Assembly (NCBI GenBank): GCA_000469685.2
Contig: LS997565.1
Coordinates: 30,144,145-30,208,144, forward strand
Source: Haemonchus contortus
Taxonomy: Eukaryota > Nematoda > Chromadorea > Rhabditida > Trichostrongylidae
Direction: 5' to 3'
DNA length: 64,000 nucleotides
The notes below the pieces were generated by a model. That model ran no database searches. It was not told where the DNA came from and was given only the letters and a program-made list of their open reading frames with translations. Below are positions 53,601 through 64,000 of this stretch, in pieces. A program made the position numbers and the translations under genes. Each line of letters begins with the position of its first letter. Positions within the stretch are counted from its first letter, which is position 1.

Positions 53601-54544
53601 TCGTCTTCAAAATTTGCTGACCTCATCCGTGAACTATAAGTCTTTCAAACCGTAAGAAGTTCACGCGTAGTGGAAGATTCGCCTGTTTTTCGAAGCTATT
53701 TCTCCTGTCCATAGGTTTTTCAGCCTCTGCAACACTCTGTACCTAAATATTGACTCGCCGCCTCCTGGGTACCCTTTGAGTTGCTGTCTATCGAACGAGT
53801 TCTCGGATGGGAGATCCCTATGGGTAAGTTCCATGGAACATATTTTTCTGGTGCAGCTTTAGTTGGCAAAGAATTCAAGAAAATTTTTGGAATTTTATCC
53901 GGACTTGTTGGATACTTTGACGATTCTCAGAAAAGTCGACCGATTACTTAGCCTGGATGTAATTTGACAACAGAGAAAAGGAAATTCCACTGTTAACACG
54001 CCTTCTTAGAAGTGAAGGATATCTCCCATCGTCCTTCACAGGTTCCCAGTCACATTTTGTAAAATCGTTATTCACTTAAATGTGAGATCGTCAGCAACGT
54101 CTCTTATTCACCTCGACTCCACACATGTTGTTCAACGACCCCATTCCTTTTTACGACCCTACTTATTGCCCCTTTGGTGGCTTTTAAGCTGGCCATTGAA
54201 CGACAGTTGCTAATTCGCCCACTTGTTTAGCTACCTCACACTATCATGACTGAATTTTACGATTCTCTTGTAATTCAATTTCTTATCAAAGCATTGTTTC
54301 GCCCTTTTGTATGCTCTAGTCTGCTCACTATACAGAATCGCACCATTACGAAGCCAAACGTCAAGGTTCCCCTGTGAGGTCTGCCATTTATGGGCAGTAT
54401 GACAAACATACATAGATACTATTCGGTTCCTAAGCGTCAAAAAACAATTGGAGGTATAGACCAAGAAAAAGCTTCCAGTCGTTGGTTTTTGACATTCTTA
54501 AAAATTGTGTGGATCAAAGACACTGTTTTCAATGAGAAGTTTTC
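50661..54544. other. No recognisable gene
   Basis: 3.9 kb without a supported exon chain. Minus-strand frames at 53136-53574 read protein-like in places (VTWHPFHGNKLPFLLNFLL) but overlap each other in different frames and match no family known to me. Confidence 0.45.
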
Positions 54545-54700
54545 TTAGTTTTTCCCCAGGATGAACCAATACCTTCCAGGATAGCCTAGGGATTCTATCG
54601 CGTCGAAAAAGTGCCTAAATACGGCATAATAAGGCCCCCAGAACTGGCTTGACCGACGTACACATCGTGAACTGTGCCTTCAATCAAGGCGTTAATGAGA
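54545..54700 (+). repeat. Dispersed repeat family R, partial copy
   Basis: GATGAACCAATACCTTCCAG, GGATAGCCTAGGGA, GCATAATAAGGCCCCCAGAA and CCGACGTACAC correspond to the first half of the copy at 50250. Confidence 0.6.
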
Positions 54701-56829
54701 ACTCTCTCCTGTTTTCTTTACCCCTACCTCACCCTCTGCCTCGAAGGTTGGCTTGGCTGCTTGAGTTTCGGTTTTAGTTTTTCCTTCAAAATAGACAGGG
54801 CGTCTATTCCACTTCAGAAGAGGATGAATGCTCTAGTTAGTTAGTCAGCGGATGAATCTTTGATAATTTAAGAAGGGATAATCATGTTTTTCCCATAACT
54901 TACGACGTTTGCAATCCAATAAGGCTCCGAAATCCGATCAACAGGGTTAAAACAGACTGAGTTTCGAAGATGACGAAGATTTTGTTGAATATTCCGAAAA
55001 GTTGTAAACAACAGGAGAGAATATGTTTATTAAATTTCAATTAGCTGTCACTATTAAATGGAAGTGGAAAATGGTTGGAAATTGTCTGAGAAATCTAGAA
55101 GAACATGGTGGTAGTGGGAGCACAATATTTTTTAGAGCCTGGGAAAAAACTTCTCAAAAATCTTGAACTCTTCTTTTGCGTGACCCTCAAAATAGTTGTT
55201 TATGGTTCGTCTTTTGACCAAAATTTCCACACGCAATCGCTTCATTTGTTCTTTATCGGAGTCAAAAAGCCAAACGAAGTAGTCCTTTGAGGACAAAATT
55301 ACATTTCCGGACATGGCATACCAATCGCGAACAATTCTCTCGGCCATTACACCCTCTTCGAACAAAGCACTTGGTTTTTGAGACCCTGTCACTTTGAATG
55401 GAGAGGATAGGAGTGTTAAAGAAACTCTTACTTAGCTTGATGGATTATTTCATCATCCCAAGACTAACAGGAATAAAAATTAATCGAAAAAATCAAAATT
55501 TCTTGTCCTGTAGAAGAAATTAATGGTTTTCAAAATGAGGGAATAGGAGAAGTTAAACTTTTATAAACTTTGTTGCTAGCTTGTTTTGACTTATTGATTT
55601 GTTATGTAACTGCTGTTTATACGCCGCGGTAGTGTTCCAAAACACTGACAGGATTGGCGATTCGTGGGCAAATTTTTGGCCTTGGACGGGACCCGAACCC
55701 GTACTTGTACTCCATGTTCTTTACCCCTTTCACTAGCGGGACCCTAAGAACCCTCGCCTTCTTTTTGTTGTTAGCCTTACACATATCCGTAAGATGGGTG
55801 AATAATTTCCGCAGGAGCTTTTTTCTGGACGACAATGACTAATCAAAAAAATCACGTTGGCGTTTTTGACCTATGGGCATCTGTAAGAATAGCTGTATAG
55901 ATTGGTTTTTGGGTGTGTTTGTCAACGAAAGCCTTCACCTTAGTAAAATTTAGTAATTTGCGCTGTGCACGCGATTAGGAGGAAATTCATTGGTGCAAGG
56001 CATGACCACAAGAGATAGCTAAAGAATAACTCCTTTAGAATTCTGCTGATTATGTTTTCCAATGTTACCATTGGTCATGAAGGAAATAATTCCCGCCCTC
56101 TGCGTTTTCTATCTGACGAGCGACACGGCGAAGCTGCTCTCAGCACACCCGCACTCAGTCATTCTGTACGTGTTTCTAGATCACCCTTTCCTAATAGAAA
56201 CTTTCTGCCAGTCGATCTGCTTTGGGAGTGTAAGTGATTCGCCACACTGACCCAAACAACCTCTTCCATTTTTTTCCTTTTTTTTTGAATTTCTTCCAAC
56301 AAATGTGAGTGGTGAGAAATCAGGGCTGGCTACAGTAGTCTTTTGAGTAAAAAAAGCGTCGTTCTGTACGAGTTAGCACGCAGTGGTGTCAAAAACTGCT
56401 AAAATTTGGTGTAATAGATCACATCATGGTGTCGCTCACAATAACTTCACACCTTTTTCTGTTAATCCGAAATTGCCACCAGCAAGATGTATGTGGGAAG
56501 CCAGATGTGAATCTGCGCTTGAGCGGCTCGTTTGGATTGGATGACTTTTGGAATTTAAAAAGGAACTTTTCAGGACATGAACTCAAAGAATAGGCCGATT
56601 AGGGGCGATACGAGGAATACGGCCTTTTTAAGGAAGGCTGACGTATCAGCTGTACCATATGAAAAGCAAGGTTTTAATTCAAAAGGCGATGATTTCAATT
56701 GAATAGCGCAGTAGTTGACAATCTAACTAACTCTTGAGGAAAATAGGAATTCATAGAAAAGCACGGATGTTCAGCCTAACTCACTTTAATTTGAAGGCTT
56801 GGTGACGATATACATAAGTGCTTGCTGAG
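54701..56829. other. No supported gene; one weak SINE-like trace
   Basis: A minus-strand frame at 55132-55392 (86 codons; ERIVRDWYAMSGNVILSSKD, then DYFVWLFDSDKEQMKRL) looks protein-like but matches nothing known to me. At 55675-55760 a minus-strand GGGTTCGGGTCCCGTCC resembles a pol III B box behind a poor A box, possibly an old SINE. Confidence 0.4.
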
Positions 56830-57300
56830 ATTTCTCCCTTATCAATTAGATGAGCCTGTGACTCCCAAGGATAGCACAAGGGACGCTAGCTACTTTAAGA
56901 ACGGCCTAGATAGGGAGTGAGGTCTTCAAAATCGACTGGCTGGGATGCACAACTTCACACGGCGTCGTAGAGGGAGTAGAAGTTGCACCATTCGCACCAT
57001 GTCGCCCTGGCTGTGCGCAGGCAGCTTACAGCAGCCAGCTGCCAGCAATGGTACACACGTATGGACAGCTCGTCCGAAACCCCCTCGATGCAATTTTTGT
57101 TGTCACCTTCTCATCCAGCCCCTAATTTCCTTCTTCCTTCTTTCTCCTTTCCTTTCCTTATCCTTTTTTGGAACCTTATGCTTCTCTGGACACTTTTCGC
57201 CTTGTCTTCGCTACTGTTGCTTTATTTTCGACTACTACTACCAATTTATCGAGAGCGGCGTCTTCAGTAGCATTCAGATTGTCGACAACGACTTTTGAAC
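56830..57300 (+). repeat. Dispersed repeat family R, copy 2
   Basis: GATGAGCCTGTGACTCCCAA, GGATAGCACAAGGGACGCT, TGCGCAGGCAGCTTACAGCA, CCTTATGCTTCTCTGG and ACTTTTGAACTTGA run in the same order and strand as in the copy at 50250. The order of blocks is conserved while the spacers differ. Confidence 0.6.
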
Positions 57301-60300
57301 TTGATGAAGCGAATATCTCGAAATCTGAGCCACGGTGAACCGGCTCCAAGGAGATAGGAACGGAAGTGGAAGCTTCCCTTCGGTGTTGGAGCCTCCTGTA
57401 ATATCCGACCCTTCCTTAGGTCGGCGGCAAATGTATTGAGGGGAATATGGCTGCCACCCACTCCGTTTGGGCTCGGCAAAAGTCAAAGAAGTTTTCTATT
57501 CACATTTTCAGGGACGAAAGAAATATTCGAAAATGTTTTGCTGTATGTAGATGTACCTACTGCGCGTCTAACCTACCTGATGACAATATAAGTAACACGG
57601 GCTCTGACAAATTTGAGCATTGATGAGGAACCGGTGATCCTCCAAGCGCTGCACCACCACTGTTCCTTCAGAAATCAGTTCATAACTCACTAAGGAGATA
57701 TCCATCTCGAAGAGCATCATCGAATCACTAAAATCAATGCCATTGACCTTTAAGAATCAGAAATTTCCTTAGTTTCAGTGTTATGCTGTCACCACTTATT
57801 TTAATTGCGCTGGAGAACTAATCGGCTGTCACCAGAACCATGTGACCTTGAAGGGCAGGGTGGAATTTCCTGCCCAGATTGCTTCAGCGATTGGCAAAAA
57901 AAAGGTTGAACCATTTTCATTTCAACCAAGGCTTGACTCTTATGTCTACCCACGCTCTACTTGAATTGTTTTGTCCTTTCACCTCCTCCTTCGATTCTTG
58001 GCCAGAATTCTTCCCATCTCGGCAACGCATGATTTTCACTTTGGATTCTGATTATGTTTGGGCAGGAGCTTTCCATTAAAAAAAGATTTGTTTGAAATGT
58101 TTTTTGAATGAAAAGAAACAGGTCTGGGAATCGGGGCTCCTCTATAGTTCAAATGCTTTGAAATATTTTTACCCAGGAGGATAGCATTTTACCCGAGTTT
58201 TTATAGACTGGAAGGTTTATGTGGTAGGATGGTGTTACTCGTCATACACAACAGATTGCCATGGCATCAAGATCTTGATGATGGATTAGGTGAAAGCTTG
58301 TTTTGGAGAAGACAGCATTGGAAGCTGTTGACGCATTTTCGCATTTGTTGACCTTACCAGTTTTGCCCTTTCTCTACTCTCTCAAAGCTCGTACTCATAC
58401 TTTGCACTTATTTGGCAGATAATATTTGGCATTCGGGAAGTAGTTCACGCCACTCTATTGAGGACAACTCACCCTTCTAAGAACACTCTGGACATTTCCG
58501 ATGACTAATCGTAAACACAACATCTTTCCATGAGATTAATTTCCTGGCCGAGGCAGGCAAAAATGGTGGACGTGCTGCTGGTTACTCTCAAAGCTGTGTA
58601 ATCAAGTCAAGCTCCATTCCTAGTGTGTACCATGTGCTTTGTTTGTATTCATGTATTTGTATGTGACCATGGTTACTCAGTGTCGATTTCCGGTATGCTG
58701 GAGTCGGAGAATTTTCACCAACCTGACAGGGGGTCGAGTCGCCCTGTTTTTCGGCGACCTCCGCCTTCCATGATCTTCATTTTCCTCTGAGCTTCTGCTA
58801 TTTTGAGGTAGCGGTGAGGTCATTTATCGACTTACAAACGTCATACTGCTTCCAAAGCTTATTTTGAGCTTTTGAATGAGGCACCTCCCAGCACTCCGCC
58901 GACCCACTTCTACTTTGTCAAGTTGTATCCACTATTTCTGATACTGCTGTATGCATTAAGAATTACTACCAAGTTTTGATTTTAGTTTCTGTCGTCTACA
59001 TAGGTTCGAGCCCCCTTTATTACGACAGCTCAATGTCGTCTTTTTGGCAAGTTTATTTCCGCTCTATAACATGCCCACGATGGACATTTGACATCTTCTC
59101 CATTGCTGTCCTTTACCCCTCGTTCTGGAATCTAGCTCTACCGGTAATAAGCAGAGTCAACTACTGGACATCTACTATGTACGACAATTCACATGTAGAT
59201 AACACCTCAACTTAAACCATGCTCGGCTCATCATAGCTAAGGCCTCGCTCAATTAGGCCATCTTGAACATGACGGACGTACTTATAGAGCGTTACATCGT
59301 ATATCATGAAACTGTGTTTACCTGTGTGAGGTTATCCTGGGAAAATATGGTCGACTTTGATGAAACTAGGCTTTGAGCCAAATGGGCTATCCACAAATGA
59401 ACAAAGCTCTGACCCACCTTGGGCGGGTAGAACATACCTAAGTGCAAAATTATATACTGAGAATAATTTTGTTGCAATCCAGATCGGTAAGAGAGAAATC
59501 AGATTTAAGCAAGCATCCTCGGGAGCACTCAGCTACAGCCTGCAATGAATGGCAGGTGCTATGTACTACAGAAGTTCGCAATCCGGCTCTGAGCCAACAC
59601 CTAGACAGGGTACACTGAACATATCAGAGATCAGCTTTTCCCTAGCATACAACGAACATTTATAATTATAGCCTATACACTGCAAACGTGCTTAGCTCAA
59701 AGGACAAATGAATGAAAGAAATTGAGCGAAGCAGATACAAGCTCAAGGATGGGAGGGATGCAATGGTCCTAGCTACTGTAAAGGTGGAGCAAGAAGTCGC
59801 AAACCGGTCGCAGTGAGTTTCAGCGCTTAGGCGACAAGCTGGATGGGTTGTGAAGAGATTCCAGAGTGGAAAATTTTCCAAGAAGGCGGTAGTTCAGCAA
59901 AATGGGAAGCGTTACAGTACAGCTCCTTCATCTCACGCCAGTTAATCCGGAAGGTCAAAAAAGCGCGATAGCAGAATACCGAACAAGTCAGAATGAAAAC
60001 GATCGCATGACTTCAATCATCGTTGCACTGGATTTCTCCAAGCACTCCATGACTCTGAGCGAAAATGTCTTATTGCTACTTGTAAGAGTACAGCAGACTC
60101 CGGCTGAAGGAATTCCGGAGCAGGATGCCCCAAAACTGGCACTGGCAAACTCCAGGTTAATCCAGAGACTGGCTCAGAATGTTAAAGAGAAGAGTGGTTT
60201 TCCTCTGCTAATTCATCGTCACAGATATAATTGTTTTTGCAGTTCGCTGTGCAAGTGGACGACATGGCTCACTCCAAAAAGCATCCGACAAAGTTTCAGT

Positions 60301-62099
60301 ACATAGTCCGTCCTTCTTAGATGATTTACTGCAGCATCGCTTAATTCCTTCTCTACTAGTTCCGTAGTCCTTGTCGGACTCCAGGGAAATGCCAAAACTC
60401 TGATGAAGATTACGATCATCATGTGCGAGTTAAAATTAATCTGAATTCATTTTTTTCAAAATTTTCTGGTTCGAAATTCATGATTTCCTCTCGTTACCGA
60501 TACGCTCGTGTGCACTGCGTGTCCGCCCTCACGCTAAACTATCCCGTGGCCGTTATTTTGGTGTTCGCATGACGTCCCTCAAGTAGCAGCCAGTGACGCC
60601 TGAAGTTCAAGAATCATTGCCAAGAAGTATGACGTGCTGAAGTCGCCTAATCTTTGATAGCTTGCAAATATTAGGACTTCGCAGGTTCTCTAAGGGATAA
60701 ATGTCGAACACATTACGCGTCCTCAGGATTTGCCTCCCCCATTTGGGGGAGAATAGACTTGGGGAACCATGGGATTAAGCATGAAGGACTGGGACTTATT
60801 TTTGCAACATCCCCACTTCTCCCTCTCATTTTTACTCTTTCAGAAGCGATCACTTCTTCATCTTTGAGTGCGGAATTATTTCATTAATCAAATCCCTTCT
60901 GAACACTACTTTTGCTGATTAATTGATTTATTGATCAATTGATTGATTAATTAAAGTGGCTAATTGCATAAGTGCATTGACGTAGTCAAAAGCAACACAG
61001 TTCTCATTGGAACAACGTCGGATTCTGTCGAACCGGAAGAGCCTCATGCCTTATCAGTAGGCTGTTAGCGCCAATCTTTGCATGGTAGCGTTCGAGATCA
61101 GTCACCATTCGTTCTGCCTGGCTGATCCCTTAAATTCATGAACACGACAGAGTCAACGAAGCGAAGCCGTAGTAACAGCAAGCCTTTCCAAGCATATTAT
61201 GCTCACTCCCACATCCCTTTCGAGGGAGGGAAACATATTTTACTCATTCTCACTCATTACCGTATTTCAACAAACAACATTCACACCGTTGACTTTCTTT
61301 GAATTTTAAATTTTGAACAATAGACACGGAAGTTAGAGATTAGTGCTTAACTTCCCTTCGTCTCTAGACGTGCTACCCAAACAGATGACTTGGAACCTGT
61401 TTTACTCTATGACTCACTGGCAAGGACTCGATTCAGTTCCTTAACTCATTCTTCTGGTCGAATAATCCCATCCCAATCATTTTCTATTGCACAGGCGTCA
61501 CCTACAGATAAAGCAAGTACTGCTGGGGGTTTGGTAGGGGGAAAAGAGCCCGGACGGCACTGGTCGATCCTGTCACCACGAAAAGTATGAACGTAGAACT
61601 TGTCTTCGAATTGATACAAACCCAAAGTGCTACTGGCCATGGTTCTGCTACCGATAGAGAGATCAATCCCATTTCTCACCGATTCGCTCAATCCCTTCAA
61701 TTTTCAGTTTCTACCGAAAGAAGAATTCTCCCCATTTCCCAACGAATCTCTCGATCCCTCCCATTTTCAATTTTAGGTTTAGCAATCCTGTGGGAAACAA
61801 CTACCGAAGTGCACGAGAAATTGAGTTGCTCAGGAAGGGAACAAGGCTTATGAATTTTCCACAAAGTTCTCAGTCAATATCGATTGTGTCCCCGCAAAAA
61901 TGATGCACAGAGTCGGGAAAATCGCTAACAACCATCGCTGCTACCCTTCATGGCGACTTCTCGGCTGCAGATATGCTTGCAGGCTTACATACACTTCCGT
62001 AACACGATCACTCCTACTGAACACCACACAATTATTCGGTTGTTTATGACTTTCTCAGTTTTCTTTACATAATTCTGCGACAACATCCAGCTAGTCACG
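57301..62099. other. No supported gene; a few weak open frames
   Basis: A plus-strand frame at 59902-60306 (134 codons) and the overlapping frame before it (KKAVVQQNGKRYSTAPSS) look protein-like but match no family. 61668-61793 is an imperfect tandem duplication, with CCCATTTCTCACCGATTCGC and CCCATTTCCCAACGAATCTC 63 bp apart. The rest is unremarkable. Confidence 0.4.
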
Positions 62100-62390
62100 T
62101 ATAAATAGGCACGAGTAATTCTGATTGAATTCACTTTTGCTGCTTCGCTAGTTTGTTATCCGGGGAGTTCTGAAACCATGGCAGACGGCGTTGATAGGGG
62201 ATTTCGTCCGTCGACAAAGGAAACCTTTTATTCGACATACTCAAGTACAACCAAGGTCAACTTCTCTGGTGCTCTTGTTCGTTCCCACCTACATAGCGCG
62301 TACTTTCAATTTCCGCTCCTACGCCGTTCGTGTATACTTAGATATTCCTTTCATAGCTCCTACGCCAAGCGTTACGGCAGTTCTTCATAG
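62100..62390 (+). CDS. Weak candidate small ORF behind a TATA-like box
   Basis: TATAAATA (about 62100-62107) lies some 70 bases before an ATG at 62178 in the context AAACCATGG. The frame of 70 codons begins MADGVDRGFRPSTKETFYST and continues in a Ser/Tyr/Arg-rich composition to TAG at 62388. No domain or homologue is recognised. The overlapping second frame is also open for 75 codons, so coding status is doubtful. It could instead be the leader of an unrecognised retroelement. Confidence 0.22.
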
Positions 62391-64000
62391 CCACCTATGT
62401 TCATTCCAGTCCTCCTGATGAAGCAGGATAATTGTGCTGGATATCAGAAAGCAATCTTTCATAAGTTTTGTCAACAAGGACATGAACAAAATCTGTTTTG
62501 TTTGTTTGTTTACTCGGTTCTCTTAGGAAATTTTGTTCGAACTTCCATGTACGCTTCGTCCATGCCATAAATGTTACAGAAATGTAATATAATGATTATA
62601 ATAACGAAGCCCAATCAACTGCCAATACATTGGGCAACACGTTGATCCATATCGATGATAGTGAGCACCTTCGTTGTTGTGATTGTTGCTTGTCTATTCT
62701 GAATGAATTTACTGGTGAGCTTCACCCATTTGACCAAACTGTGGAAGACACAAATGCCCTATGCCGCTCACAAACTGAGGCTTATTTATCATCAGAAGGT
62801 CACTCCATACCTGTCTTTGCTCGGAATCCTCCTCAGTGCTTTGACTCCACTATGCTATTCCACTCATCCGAAGATATCCAAAAGCCAAGAACGCTGTGAT
62901 GATTTGCTAATGAGGCCAGCGAGGGAAAGAGGACGCCAAAGGGTCCGGACGAGAATTTCTGAACATCGCCTATGCATAGCAAGCTAACGCCCTACGTCGT
63001 CAAGTCTGAAGAATTGACTCCTCAGACTAATGGTCGAGGATGAATACAGCTTACACTGTGCTATTAATGTGATCGCTCCTGTCCCTATTGAAGCTCAAGA
63101 TAGGGTCTGGAGCAGGAGGATAGGAGGACTCAATGTGTACCCCTCGATCCTCTCTTTCTTCATCCTTTCTTAAGCTTCAAAACTTCGCAACTGACCGCTT
63201 CGCACTCGTATGAGTGTCAGAAAATCACTTTTCATGAAGTAGCCCATGCTTTGTCACAGGGTAAGTTCGAGTAAAGCTTCAAATACCAAGAATTCGAATT
63301 GGTCGACGTTCTTGGGGTCACTGGTCCAGGTGATAGCTCTGAAGCGTCTACTGGATCGAGGCATTCCTCTGATCCTGACTTATTCAACATCCGTACTTGC
63401 TGTGCTTCATCTCCTATGTAAGTGCTTTTGACCGACAATGTGATCGTCAGTAATGATGTGGGCGCAGGAATGGCTCCACACCAAAGTACGTGGACCGGTC
63501 CTTCCGGATAGAAGACGGCGGCAAAGGTCTTCTGGACTTACGAAGCTCTTTCATATTTTCATATGCACCCTTTGCTTTGCTTCTTTTGGATTTGATTTTG
63601 TTGCTCTTTTTTATTATTAGGATATGTACACAGCCGAACTGGAAATTCGGCTCCTTCTGAACATGGCCACCAGGTCTACCTATGTATGTAAATCTTAGTG
63701 ATACCTGGACTCTGGTTGAAGTCATAGAGTAGCTGCCAACGGAAAACTCGTAGGATTTTCTGGTGTGGTCGCATAGCCTGTACCAATCGGAGAAGCGTTA
63801 ATGAAGCTCCACTACTTTGGAGAAAAGCTATTTCTTAACATAACTATAACCGCTACTATGTTGATCAACGAAGCACAGTACTCGTGGAGACTGAAGGCGA
63901 CCCTGAATCGGTAGCTTTCATTCGCTGTCGCTGTTCTCCGGTAGATGGTCTTCAAGTGCTTACTTATTCGCGGTGTCAAACCGGGATCAGGATAGAATCC
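62391..64000. other. No recognisable gene to the right edge
   Basis: Several open frames of 60-95 codons occur on both strands. None carries a motif, and no splice-supported chain was found. Confidence 0.45.

Noticed and set aside
59902..60306. 134-codon plus-strand frame as a gene
   Set aside because: No recognised domain, no start or splice context, and adjacent frames are equally open; left as an unresolved frame in the region entry.

Overview
This window looks like nuclear DNA of a nematode, most likely a clade V (strongylid or hookworm-like) parasite. The evidence: short introns ending in TTTTCAG, a cuticle-collagen gene with the nematode-specific N-terminal segment and a subtilisin-type cleavage site, a major-sperm-protein (MSP) domain gene, and a dense load of BEL/Pao, RTE, mariner, Tc1 and tRNA-derived SINE elements. 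Genus-level placement is inference. There are no prokaryotic features, rRNA genes, CRISPR arrays or convincing functional tRNA genes.

Layout. 1-2892 is the 3' two-thirds of a BEL/Pao retrotransposon polyprotein that is open at the left edge, followed by a probable 3' UTR/LTR and a 1.65-kb ACAT microsatellite (3231-4880). 5975-6275 is an RTE relic. 10750-14545 (minus) is a heavily decayed second BEL/Pao copy in which protease, RT, integrase and DUF5641 segments can all be traced. 16503-17585 is an internally deleted mariner-type element. It abuts a 1.55-kb fold-back element built from a Tc1-type transposase (17586-19136).

21631-23200 holds two cellular genes on the plus strand. The first is a five-exon gene for a small Ser/Arg/Lys-rich protein with a hydrophobic leader. 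The second is a three-exon MSP-domain gene. 25878-27230 (minus) has splice-consistent but unidentified exons. 28275-34777 is an eleven-exon cuticle collagen gene of about 461 residues with a long Pro/Thr-rich tail. Its introns carry a SINE, a mariner composite and a small hairpin.

From 35 kb rightward the window is mostly repeats. It contains a CA microsatellite (35620-36100), an RTE copy with a fold-back MITE inserted in it (38400-40013), two minus-strand SINEs, two large palindromes near 43 kb, and a further dispersed repeat family (50250, 54545 and 56830). It also contains two of the three copies of an undescribed modular element of about 1.2 kb (24236-25440, 36745-37965, 48525-49694). From 57.3 kb to the right edge only weak open frames are seen.

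How the genes relate: MSP-domain proteins are expressed in nematode sperm, so the adjacent basic Ser/Arg-rich gene may be co-expressed with it (inference). The collagen gene is independent and would act in cuticle assembly. The most interesting material is the set of inverted-repeat mobile structures and the three-copy modular element, neither of which codes for a recognisable protein. Spliced gene models were built by eye from splice sites and reading phase, and none has transcript support here.
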